64,000 nt of DNA from Oceanibaculum indicum P24. GTDB lineage: Bacteria; Pseudomonadota; Alphaproteobacteria; Oceanibaculales; Oceanibaculaceae. The notes beneath the pieces are model-generated. The model was given only the letters and a program-made list of their open reading frames with translations, made no database searches and was not told the origin of the DNA. Where the stretch lies: assembly GCF_000299935.1 (NCBI RefSeq), contig NZ_AMRL01000014.1, forward strand, positions 1 through 64,000. The letters are read 5' to 3'. The position numbers were made by a program, and so were the translations under genes. Below, in pieces: positions 57,221 to 64,000 of this stretch (position 1 is its first letter; each line of letters begins with the position of its first letter).

Positions 57221-58671
57221 GCATGGCCCGCCGCCAGCGCCGGCATCTGGATATCTGGCCGGGCTTCGTCGATGCGCTGGGCGCGCTGCTGGCCGTCATC
57301 CTGTTCCTGCTGATGGTGTTCATCGTCGCCCAGTTCTACCTGACGCAGGCGCTGTCCGGGCGCGAGCAGGCCTTGCAGCGGCTGGAACGGCAGATCGTCG
57401 AGCTGACCGACATGCTGGCGCTGGAACGCGAGACCAATGCCGATTTGAAGCTGAACATCGCCCAGCTCTCGGCAGACCTGCAGGGCTCGGTATCGGCGCG
57501 CGATGACCTGACCGCGCGCATCAGTCAGCTGACCGAACAGCGCGACACGATGGAAAGCCGGCTGGCCACGGCGTTGGCCGACCTGTCAGGCGCGCGCACC
57601 AGCCTCGATGCCGCCGAAGCCGAGCGCGGCCGCGCGATGGCCGGGCTGGAGGAGGCCTACAAGACCATCCGCGCCGACAAGGAAACCATCGAGGCGCAGC
57701 TGCGCGACCTGGAACGGCTGAACCGCGACATCGCCTCGCTGCGCAAGACGCGCGAGCAGCTGGAAGCGCGGGTGACGGAGCTGGCCGGCGCGCTGAAGGC
57801 CGCCGAGGACAAGGCCGTCGATCTGACCAAGCAGGCGGAGGTGAGCGCGGCCGAGAAGGAAGCCCGCATCCAGGCGCTGATTGCCGACCTGACGGTGGCG
57901 CGCGACCGCACGCGGGAGCTGGAAGCCCGGCTCAGCACCTCGGAAGAGCGCACCGCCCTGGCGCAGAAGGAGATCGACGAGCGCGACACGCGGCTCTCCG
58001 CGCTGCGCGGCGAACTGGATTCCGAGAAGCAAATCTCCACCGAGGCGCAGCGCCAGGTGGAACTGCTGAACCGGCAGCTGCTTGCGCTCCGCCAGCAGCT
58101 GGCCCAGATCAGCGCCGCCCTTGACGCCTCGGAGGCCAAGTCGGCCGAACAGCAGGCGCAGATCGTCGATCTCGGCCGCCGCCTGAATCTGGCGCTGGCC
58201 AGCAAGGTGGAGGAGCTGGCGCGCTACCGCTCGGAATTCTTCGGCAAGCTGCGCGAGGTGCTGGCCGACCGGCAGAACATCCGCATCGTCGGCGACCGCT
58301 TCATCTTCCAGTCTGAAGTGTTCTTCGATTCCGGCTCGGCCACGCTGGGGCTGGAAGGCCAGACGCAGCTGACCCAGCTGGCCAGCGTGCTGCTGGATAT
58401 CTCCAAGCAGATTCCCGACAATATCGACTGGGTGCTGCAGGTCGAGGGCCATACCGACAATGTGCCCATCGCCACCCTGCAATTTCCGTCGAACTGGGAG
58501 CTGTCGGCGGCGCGCGCCATCCAGGTGGTGCGCCAGCTGATGGCCGCCGGCATTCCGGCGAAGCGTCTCGCCGCCGCCGGCTACGCCGACAATTACCCGA
58601 TCGCCAGCAATGCGACCGATTCAGGCCGCCGGCAGAACCGCCGCATCGAGCTGAAGCTGACGCAGCGGTAG
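57217..58671 (+). CDS. MotB/TolR-like protein with coiled coil and OmpA domain
   Basis: A 484-residue protein with one N-terminal membrane segment (about 20-42) starting at WPGFVDALGALLAVILFLL. Asp19 is at the position of the proton-carrying Asp of MotB. A coiled coil of about 290 residues follows, then an OmpA/MotB peptidoglycan-binding domain (about 345-484) with FFDSGSATLGLEGQTQL and VEGHTDNVPI. It pairs with the MotA-like protein upstream (ATGA overlap) to form a probable ion-driven complex spanning the periplasm to the cell wall. Confidence 0.87.
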   Translation: MSMARRQRRHLDIWPGFVDALGALLAVILFLLMVFIVAQFYLTQALSGREQALQRLERQIVELTDMLALERETNADLKLNIAQLSADLQGSVSARDDLTARISQLTEQRDTMESRLATALADLSGARTSLDAAEAERGRAMAGLEEAYKTIRADKETIEAQLRDLERLNRDIASLRKTREQLEARVTELAGALKAAEDKAVDLTKQAEVSAAEKEARIQALIADLTVARDRTRELEARLSTSEERTALAQKEIDERDTRLSALRGELDSEKQISTEAQRQVELLNRQLLALRQQLAQISAALDASEAKSAEQQAQIVDLGRRLNLALASKVEELARYRSEFFGKLREVLADRQNIRIVGDRFIFQSEVFFDSGSATLGLEGQTQLTQLASVLLDISKQIPDNIDWVLQVEGHTDNVPIATLQFPSNWELSAARAIQVVRQLMAAGIPAKRLAAAGYADNYPIASNATDSGRRQNRRIELKLTQR

Positions 58672-58719
58672 AAGGGACTAAGCGCCTGCTTTTGGCGTCG
58701 GCGTCTGCTTCCTCTCCTT

Positions 58720-58816
58720 GTCATTGCCGGGCTTGACCCGGCAATCCAGAGCGGCTGGCTGAAGCGCCTCAGGCAAGGCGCCGCCCCTGGACCCCCGGGT
58801 CAAGCCCGGGGGTGAC
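58720..58816. repeat. Dispersed composite palindrome, family A, copy 6 (inverted)
   Basis: The reverse orientation of the 49400 subtype: TTGCCGGG/CCCGGCAA hairpin first, then CCCCCGGG/CCCGGGGG. It lies between the MotB-like gene and the convergent dgcA gene. Confidence 0.9.
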
Positions 58817-58856
58817 AACAGAGGGTATCATCCCGAAGCATCAGGCCGCTGAGCGC

Positions 58857-59837
58857 TCAGCCCCACAGCTCCCGGCTGGGCGGGTGCACGAGGCTGCCCT
58901 CGTAGGTGAGGCCACCCGGACGGTCGGCAGCCAGCAGCAGCGGCGCGTCGAGATCGACCACCTTTGCCCCCTGGCCGGCGACAATGCCCGGCGCCATGGA
59001 GAGCGAGGTGCCGATCATGCAGCCAACCATAACGCCGAGACCGGCCTGCTCCGCCGCCTGCTTCAGCCGCAGCGCCTCGGTCAGGCCGCCGGTCTTGTCG
59101 AGCTTGATGTTGATCATCTCGTACTTGCCGACCATGTGCTCCAGCGAGCGCAGATCGTGGCAGCTCTCGTCGGCACAGACTGGCAGCGGATGCTCGGCAC
59201 CGGCCAGCGGCGCATCGTCGGCCGCCTTCAGCGGCTGCTCGATCATCTCCACGCCAAGTTTCACCAGCGCCGGGGCATAGCGCAGGTAATGCTCCAGGCT
59301 CCAGCCTTCATTGGCATCGACGATCAGCCGGGCCTTCGGCGCGTTGCGGTGGATCGCCTCGACCCGCTCCAGATCGCCGTCGCCGGTCAGCTTCAGCTTC
59401 AGCAGCGGCCGGTCGGCGTTCTCCGCCGCGTTGCGGCCCATCGCCTCCGGCTCGTCCAGGCTGATCGTATAGGCGGTGATCAGCGGCTTCGGCGCCGGCA
59501 GGCCCGCCAGCTCCCAGACCCGCTTGCCGGCCTGCTTCGCCTCCAGGTCCCACAGCGCGCAATCGACCGCGTTGCGGGCCGCCCCGTTCTTCATGACGGT
59601 CAGCAGCTCTTCCCGCCCGATCCCGGATTCGATCAGCGGGCGCACCGCCTCGATCTCGGCGATGACGCTGTCGATGGTCTCGTCATAGCGCGCATAGGGC
59701 ACGCATTCGCCGCGCCCCGCAACGCCGCCATCGGTCAGCGTGACGGTGACGACATGGGCCTCGGTGCGTGCCCCGCGCGAGATGCGGAACACGCCCCGGA
59801 TCGGGAAACTCTCCCGCTGGATGGCAAGCTGGCGCAT
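58857..59837 (-). CDS. dgcA: N-acetyl-D-glutamate racemase-type epimerase DgcA
   Basis: A 326-residue enolase-superfamily enzyme of the dipeptide-epimerase branch. Acid/base lysines sit in LLKLKLTGD and NIKLDKTGG, and Mg ligands in IVDANEGW, MIEQPL and CADES. It overlaps the dgcN gene as TAATG. In described marine D-glutamate catabolism, DgcN acetylates D-glutamate and DgcA epimerises N-acetyl-D-glutamate. Without that context it would be called an L-Ala-D/L-Glu epimerase. The start at 59837 follows from the overlap; an open frame runs further up inside dgcN. Confidence 0.88.
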   Translation of the reverse strand: MRQLAIQRESFPIRGVFRISRGARTEAHVVTVTLTDGGVAGRGECVPYARYDETIDSVIAEIEAVRPLIESGIGREELLTVMKNGAARNAVDCALWDLEAKQAGKRVWELAGLPAPKPLITAYTISLDEPEAMGRNAAENADRPLLKLKLTGDGDLERVEAIHRNAPKARLIVDANEGWSLEHYLRYAPALVKLGVEMIEQPLKAADDAPLAGAEHPLPVCADESCHDLRSLEHMVGKYEMINIKLDKTGGLTEALRLKQAAEQAGLGVMVGCMIGTSLSMAPGIVAGQGAKVVDLDAPLLLAADRPGGLTYEGSLVHPPSRELWG

Positions 59838-60844
59838 TACAGCCTGGCGACGAAATCGACGATCTTGCCGACGCCGAACCGCACCGGATCGGTGGCCGGC
59901 AGACCAGTCTCGTCCTCGGCGCGCTTCAGGAAGTCCTGCGCCTCGGCCTCCGACAGCATGGAGGTGTTGGCGGTGATGCCGCCGGCCTTGATCGCCGGGT
60001 TGGTCAGGCTGCCGCAGCGCAGATTCAGCTCGATGGTCTCCTTCAGGCTGGGCAGCTTGTAGGTCGGCAGGCCGCGCATGTGCGGGCGGTTCGCCTCGGT
60101 GCCGATGACGATGACGTCGGCCTGCGCGCCATGCAGCAGGCCCAGCGACACGCCGGCATAGGAGGCGTGGTAGAGCGAGCCCTGGCCCTCGATCAGGTCC
60201 CAATGATCCGGATCATGCGCCGGGGCCAGCCATTCGACCGCGCCGGAGATGAAGTCGGCGATCACCGCATCGACCGACACGCCGTCGCCGGCGATGAAGA
60301 TACCGGTCTGGCCGGTGGCGCGGAAATCGGCCTTCATGCCGCGCTTCTTCATTTCCGCCTCAAGGGCGAGCGAGGTGAACATCTTGCCGACCGAGCAGTC
60401 GGTGCCGACGGTCAGCAGGCGCTTGCCCGGGCGCTTCACGCCGCTGGCGACGTCGAAGTCGCGGGTCGGGTGGCGCACATCGGTAATCTTGCGGCCATTG
60501 GCGGCGGCGGCTTCCTTCAGCGCCGGCACGTCGGCAACCTTCTTGTGCAGGCCGGACGAGATGTCCATGCCCAGCTCCAGGCCCTTCTTCAGCGGATCGA
60601 TCCAGCTCTGCCCCATCACGCCGCCGCGGTTGGCGACGCCGACGATGATGGTCTTCACCCCGGCCTTGGCCGCTTCCTCGATGGTCATGTCGGGCAGGCC
60701 CAGATCGGCCTTGCAGCCCGGCAGGCGGAACTGGCCCAGGCACTTTTCCGGGCGCCAGAACTTCACGCCGAAGGCCGTCTTGGCGGCCAGCTGGTCGGGC
60801 GCATCGCCCAGGAACATGAGATACGGCGCTTCGATGGCGGACAC
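59837..60844 (-). CDS. dgcN: D-glutamate N-acetyltransferase DgcN (DUF1611)
   Basis: A 335-residue DUF1611-family protein. The P-loop GTDCSVGK is at about residue 147, with YLMFLGDAPDQLAAKTAFGV at the N-terminus and EGQGSLYHASYAGVSLGLLHGAQ in the core, as in the family. It is paired with dgcA by TAATG overlap, the arrangement described for the DgcN-DgcA D-glutamate pathway. The enzyme probably acetylates D-glutamate released from cell walls or taken up. The 467-bp region upstream consists of repeats. Confidence 0.87.
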   Translation of the reverse strand: MSAIEAPYLMFLGDAPDQLAAKTAFGVKFWRPEKCLGQFRLPGCKADLGLPDMTIEEAAKAGVKTIIVGVANRGGVMGQSWIDPLKKGLELGMDISSGLHKKVADVPALKEAAAANGRKITDVRHPTRDFDVASGVKRPGKRLLTVGTDCSVGKMFTSLALEAEMKKRGMKADFRATGQTGIFIAGDGVSVDAVIADFISGAVEWLAPAHDPDHWDLIEGQGSLYHASYAGVSLGLLHGAQADVIVIGTEANRPHMRGLPTYKLPSLKETIELNLRCGSLTNPAIKAGGITANTSMLSEAEAQDFLKRAEDETGLPATDPVRFGVGKIVDFVARL

Positions 60845-61025
60845 GGGCCTGATCCTTCTTGCAGAAAAGGTGGATGGTCACGGCACCGCGCCGCGACCCG
60901 CTTGTAAGCGGATGAAACAACTACCGCAGGATAACGGACTCTTCAATCGGCTGCTTCAGGGGCGAGTGTCCCTGACCGGCCCACCGGCAGGCAAGGGGTA
61001 AGCTTCCCTCGTCACGCGGCCATAT

Positions 61026-61146
61026 GCTTCGAGACGCCGCCCATAGTCATGGGCGGCTCCTCAGCATGAGGTCACCAGGAGGCACCGCCAGCATTCCCAT
61101 TCTCCCCTCGCCCTGAGGAGCCGGCGTCAAGCCGGCGTCTCGAAGG
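61026..61146. repeat. Dispersed inverted repeat, family C
   Basis: Arms GCTTCGAGACGCCGCCC...GGGCGGCTCCTCAGCATGAGG and CCCTGAGGAGCCGGC...GCCGGCGTCTCGAAGGGC are inverted relative to each other, each with its own internal hairpin. Only one copy was seen in the window. It and the family A copy at 61167 fill the gap between dgcN and pgeF. Confidence 0.75.
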
Positions 61147-61166
61147 GCATGGCGGCAAACTCCGCC

Positions 61167-61265
61167 CGTCACCCCCGGCCTTGTGCCGGGGGTCCAGGCT
61201 TCCGCTTGCTGGAGATTCGCCGAGCAGGCTGAACCCTGGATTCCCGGGACAAGCCCGGGAATGAC
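61167..61265. repeat. Dispersed composite palindrome, family A, copy 7
   Basis: Left hairpin CCCCCGGC/GCCGGGGG, right hairpin TTCCCGGG/CCCGGGAA, with TCCAGG/CCTGGA junctions. It lies 46 bp beyond the pgeF stop codon, and no gene overlaps it. Confidence 0.9.
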
Positions 61266-61311
61266 AGCCAGAGAATGCGGCAAGGTCGCGTTTCTCTGGA
61301 AAGCCTTCCCC

Positions 61312-62073
61312 CTACTCCAGCGCGATGGCGGCGAGCGCGCGGCCGTAATCCTTCTCGCCGGTCAGGCAGGCGCGGCGGTAGCTGAAGAAATTCACCCGGT
61401 CGGCGCAGGTGTCGCGGTCCAGCCGCAGCACCTCGCCCAACGCCAGCCGCGACAACCGGCGCGCGACATAGCCGCCAAGGTCGAACATGAACTTTCCTTC
61501 CGCCTTGCCGGCGGAGAAGAACAAGGCGTTGGAGCGGTCCTCCTCCAGGAAGGGCGTGGGGAATTCCGGGCCGACCTCGTAGGATTCCACGCCGATGCAC
61601 GGGCCGATGGCAGCGATGATGTTGGACGGTCGGGCGCCAAGCTCCACCATCGCGCGCACGGTCGATTCCAGCACGCCACCCTTCGCCCCCTTCCAGCCGG
61701 CATGGGCGGCGCCGATCACCTTCGCATCGGGATCGACCAGCAGCACCGGCGCGCAATCGGCGGTCAGCACGCCAAGGGCAATGCCCGGCACGGAGGTCAC
61801 CATGGCGTCCGCCTTCGGCCCCTCGCCCGGCGCCCAGGGCTCGTTCACCGTCACCGCCTCGGCGCTGTGGATCTGGTGGCAGGTGATCAGCGCTTCCAGC
61901 GGCAAATCGAGCGCGGCCATCGCCCGCAGGCGGTTGGATGTCACGTCCTTTGGCTTGTCACCGGAGCCGAGGCCGCAATTCAGCGAACTGTACATGCCGC
62001 CGGAAACGCCGCCGCGCCGCGTGAAGAAGGCATGGCGGATACCGGGGATTTCCAGCTCGTCCAGAATGATCAA
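61312..62073 (-). CDS. pgeF: Peptidoglycan editing factor / polyphenol-oxidase-family protein (PgeF, YfiH)
   Basis: A 253-residue YfiH-family protein. It has HAFFTRRGGVSGGMYSSLNCG at the start, CHQIHSAEAV, TADCAPVLLVD and IGAAHAGWKGAKGG, carrying the conserved His/Cys metal or catalytic residues. The family acts in peptidoglycan precursor quality control and as purine nucleoside phosphorylase in some members. It is downstream of the MidA-type methyltransferase and lgt on the same strand, an arrangement often seen in alphaproteobacteria. Confidence 0.9.
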   Translation of the reverse strand: MIILDELEIPGIRHAFFTRRGGVSGGMYSSLNCGLGSGDKPKDVTSNRLRAMAALDLPLEALITCHQIHSAEAVTVNEPWAPGEGPKADAMVTSVPGIALGVLTADCAPVLLVDPDAKVIGAAHAGWKGAKGGVLESTVRAMVELGARPSNIIAAIGPCIGVESYEVGPEFPTPFLEEDRSNALFFSAGKAEGKFMFDLGGYVARRLSRLALGEVLRLDRDTCADRVNFFSYRRACLTGEKDYGRALAAIALE

Positions 62074-62115
62074 GGGGCGGCCTTTCGCCTGTACAGCTTG
62101 CGCGCCGCCGCCCGA

Positions 62116-63201
62116 TCAGCCCCCGAAACCCGGCAATGGGCCGTCAAGGGTCGGGCCGGTCAACGCCAATATCTTGAACAGACTGCCCATTTCCCGGGCA
62201 TCGATCAAGCGGCGCAACGCGGCATCCACATCCGCTGCACCTGATTGCCTTAAGGTTTCGGCGCGCGCCTCGATCCCCAGCGCCGTCAGGAAGGTGCCCT
62301 GCTCGACCGGGCCATGCGCCACGGCACCAGCCTCCACAGCGGCGCGGGCCAGCGCCTGGAAATCGACATGGGCGGTCAGGTCCGCCGTCCCGGGATCGGC
62401 CAGCGGATCGTGGAAGCGATGCGCCTTCAGCGCCTGGAAACTGTCGCCCGGCGCACTGCGCGCGGTGCCGTAATCGATCAGCAGCGCCGCCCCGCCCTCC
62501 GCCTTCAGCCGCGCGCCGATGGTGGCGGAGATCGCAAGGCCGGCGGGGCAGATTTCCGCAATGGCGCCAACGGGCGCAGTCTCCCGCACGCCGGGATCGA
62601 GCAGCGCCGCCCCGGTCGAGCGGCCGGGCGAGACGACGAAGCGGAAGCCCGTTCCAGCCTCATCCAGATCGACCAGCCTTTCGTGCCAGCCACCCGGCAG
62701 CCGTTGCAGCTGGCGGATTGGCAGCGCGTCGAAGAATTCGTTGGCGATCAGGATCATCGGCCCGTCCGGCACCGAGGCGATATCGTCATGCCATTCGACT
62801 GCCACGCCGGAGGCGGCCAGCGCCTGCTTCTGCCGGTCGCGCAGGGGACGGCTGGTCTCCACCAGATGCAGGCGGATCGATTCCCGAAAGCCCGGCACAA
62901 GGCGGGCGGCGCGCAGGAAATCCGCCATCAGCATACCGCGCCCCGGCCCCAGCTCGACCAGCCGCACCGGGTCTGGGCTGCCCATCTGCTGCCAGACCAC
63001 GGCGGCCCACAGGCCGATCAGCTCGCCGAACATCTGGCTGATTTCCGGCGCGGTGGTGAAATCGCCCGCCGCCCCCAGCGGATCGCGGCTGCGGTAGTAG
63101 CCATGCACCGGGTGGCCCAGCGCTTCGGCCATGTAATCGGCGACCGTGATCGGCCCGTTGGCCGCGATGCGCCGCGCCAGCAGGGCCGCTACAGGCGTCA
63201 T
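62116..63201 (-). CDS. MidA/NDUFAF7-type SAM-dependent methyltransferase
   Basis: A 361-residue class I methyltransferase. The family signature GDFTTAPEISQMFGELIGLW is at about residues 45-65 and is followed by the SAM motif LVELGPGRGMLMADFLRA. The mitochondrial homologue NDUFAF7 methylates a complex I subunit. The ATG at 63201 overlaps the lgt stop as ATGA; a longer open frame to 63315 lies inside lgt and is not coding. The bacterial substrate is not known to me. Confidence 0.9.
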   Translation of the reverse strand: MTPVAALLARRIAANGPITVADYMAEALGHPVHGYYRSRDPLGAAGDFTTAPEISQMFGELIGLWAAVVWQQMGSPDPVRLVELGPGRGMLMADFLRAARLVPGFRESIRLHLVETSRPLRDRQKQALAASGVAVEWHDDIASVPDGPMILIANEFFDALPIRQLQRLPGGWHERLVDLDEAGTGFRFVVSPGRSTGAALLDPGVRETAPVGAIAEICPAGLAISATIGARLKAEGGAALLIDYGTARSAPGDSFQALKAHRFHDPLADPGTADLTAHVDFQALARAAVEAGAVAHGPVEQGTFLTALGIEARAETLRQSGAADVDAALRRLIDAREMGSLFKILALTGPTLDGPLPGFGG

Positions 63202-64000
63202 GCCCGCTTCGGCGTATCGTCGGACGGCTCGGCGGTCAGCGCATGGCGGACGAGCAGCAGCCCCAGCAGGATCATCGGCAGGGAGAGCAGCTGCCCCATG
63301 GTCGCCCCGAACCACAGGAAGCCGAGGAAACTATCCGGCTCCCGGAAGAATTCGCCGATGCAGCGCGCCACGCCATAGCCGGCGAAGAAGCTGCCGGCCA
63401 GCAGCCCCGGCCGGCGCTTGGCATTGAAGCCGAAGATCAGCACCGCCATCAGCACGAACAGCGCCAGCCCTTCGAGGCCGGCCTGATAGAGCTGGCTGGG
63501 ATGGCGCGGCAGCGGCCCGCCATGCGGGAACACCATGCCGAGTGCGGCGTCGGTCACCCGGCCATACAGCTCGCCATTGATGAAATTGGCGATGCGCCCG
63601 AAGAACAGCCCGATGGGGGCGGCGGCGCAGATGATATCCGCCAGCGCCAGCAGCGGCAGCTTGTTGCGGCGCGCGAACAGGAAGGTCGCAGCGACCACGC
63701 CCAGCAGCCCGCCATGAAAGGCCATGCCGCCCCGCCAGACCATCATGATCTGCAACGGCTCGGCGAGGTAATAATCGGGCCGGTAGAACAGCACATAGCC
63801 CAGCCGCCCGCCGATCACCACGCCCAGCGTCGCCCAGACGATGAAATCGTCCAGCAAGCGCGGCTCGAAATGCACCGGCTCGCGCCGGGCGAGCAGCAGC
63901 GCATAGCGCCAGCCGCCGATCAGCCCGACGATATAGGCCAGCGCGTACCAGCGGATGACGAGGGGGCCAAGCTCCAGCGCGACCGGATCGATGGCGGGGA
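63198..64000 (-). CDS. lgt: Prolipoprotein diacylglyceryl transferase (5' end outside window)
   Basis: An inner-membrane enzyme that adds diacylglycerol to the lipobox cysteine of prolipoproteins. The frame is open to the window edge, where it reads FPAIDPVALELGPLVIRWYALAY, the family N-terminus, so probably only a handful of codons are missing. The Lgt signature GRIANFINGELYGR is present, and about seven membrane segments can be seen. An internal GTG at 63875 is not the real start because the conserved first membrane segment lies before it. Confidence 0.95.
   Translation of the reverse strand, partial: PAIDPVALELGPLVIRWYALAYIVGLIGGWRYALLLARREPVHFEPRLLDDFIVWATLGVVIGGRLGYVLFYRPDYYLAEPLQIMMVWRGGMAFHGGLLGVVAATFLFARRNKLPLLALADIICAAAPIGLFFGRIANFINGELYGRVTDAALGMVFPHGGPLPRHPSQLYQAGLEGLALFVLMAVLIFGFNAKRRPGLLAGSFFAGYGVARCIGEFFREPDSFLGFLWFGATMGQLLSLPMILLGLLLVRHALTAEPSDDTPKRA

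Noticed and set aside
56090-58671. Zorya anti-phage system
   Set aside because: Only ZorA/ZorB-like architecture is present. The nuclease/helicase partners are missing and the neighbours are metabolic genes.
58857-60203. 448-residue form of DgcA starting at 60203
   Set aside because: The extra N-terminal 122 residues are an out-of-frame reading of dgcN. Homology begins at MRQLAIQRESFP (59837), with TAATG coupling.
62116-63315. Longer MidA-type protein starting at 63315
   Set aside because: The extension lies inside lgt in another frame, and the ATGA overlap at 63201 gives the natural start.

Overview
The window is about 64 kb of GC-rich chromosome from an alphaproteobacterium, most likely a free-living, probably marine, member of the Rhodospirillales or a close relative. 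This rests on the gene order mutY / DUF721 (dciA) / dsbA / smc, a DUF1674 SDH assembly factor, DUF2336, DUF1285 and DUF6111 proteins, a homospermidine-synthase polyamine pathway, a DgcN-DgcA D-glutamate module, and dense intergenic palindromic repeats of a kind common in alphaproteobacteria. No rRNA, tRNA, transposase, prophage or CRISPR array was seen. I also recognised no DNA-binding transcriptional regulator.

Layout. 1-10.8 kb is housekeeping: smc (3' part lost at the window edge), dsbA, dciA, mutY, a DUF3429 membrane protein, a YciI protein, acetoacetyl-CoA synthetase, a zinc-sensing (CZB) diguanylate cyclase, sdhAF4, htpX, DUF2336 and a cytochrome c. 11-24.7 kb is the most distinctive region. 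It is a catabolic island with a branched-chain-amino-acid-type ABC transporter (LivF, LivG, a fused LivH-LivM, and a Tat-exported binding protein) and five genes joined by four consecutive ATGA overlaps: FAD subunit, fused small/large xanthine-dehydrogenase-family hydroxylase, 6-hydroxynicotinate-reductase-like protein, UPF0280 and DUF1185. A divergent pair lies opposite: an SdhA-like flavoprotein lacking the covalent-FAD histidine, and a [2Fe-2S] protein equal to only the N-terminal half of SdhB. I read this as an uncharacterised hydroxylate-then-reduce pathway for an imported N-heterocyclic carboxylate or similar compound.

25-36.9 kb holds CCA transferase, DUF6111, CoA pyrophosphatase, DUF1285, a MoxR-DUF58-DUF4159 envelope operon ending in DUF454, and a 23S-type m5U methyltransferase. 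36.9-41.2 kb is the polyamine locus: two fold-III decarboxylases flanking homospermidine synthase. The second decarboxylase has a long leader with a short upstream ORF whose stop codon lies in a hairpin loop. 41.6-48.6 kb holds solute-binding proteins, a cold-shock protein, hemP with a Fur-like operator, a large chemoreceptor in an apparent operon with an orphan binding protein, and an MFS transporter.

48.9-54.7 kb holds class I FBP aldolase, a ThiE that needs a non-canonical start codon, D-tartrate dehydratase, a GNAT, EF-P and an inositol monophosphatase. 54.9-58.7 kb encodes an OmpA-like protein and a MotA/TolQ-MotB/OmpA-type trans-envelope pair. 58.9-64 kb holds DgcA-DgcN, pgeF, a MidA-type methyltransferase and lgt (5' end outside the window).

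Three families of composite inverted repeats occupy most gaps larger than about 180 bp.
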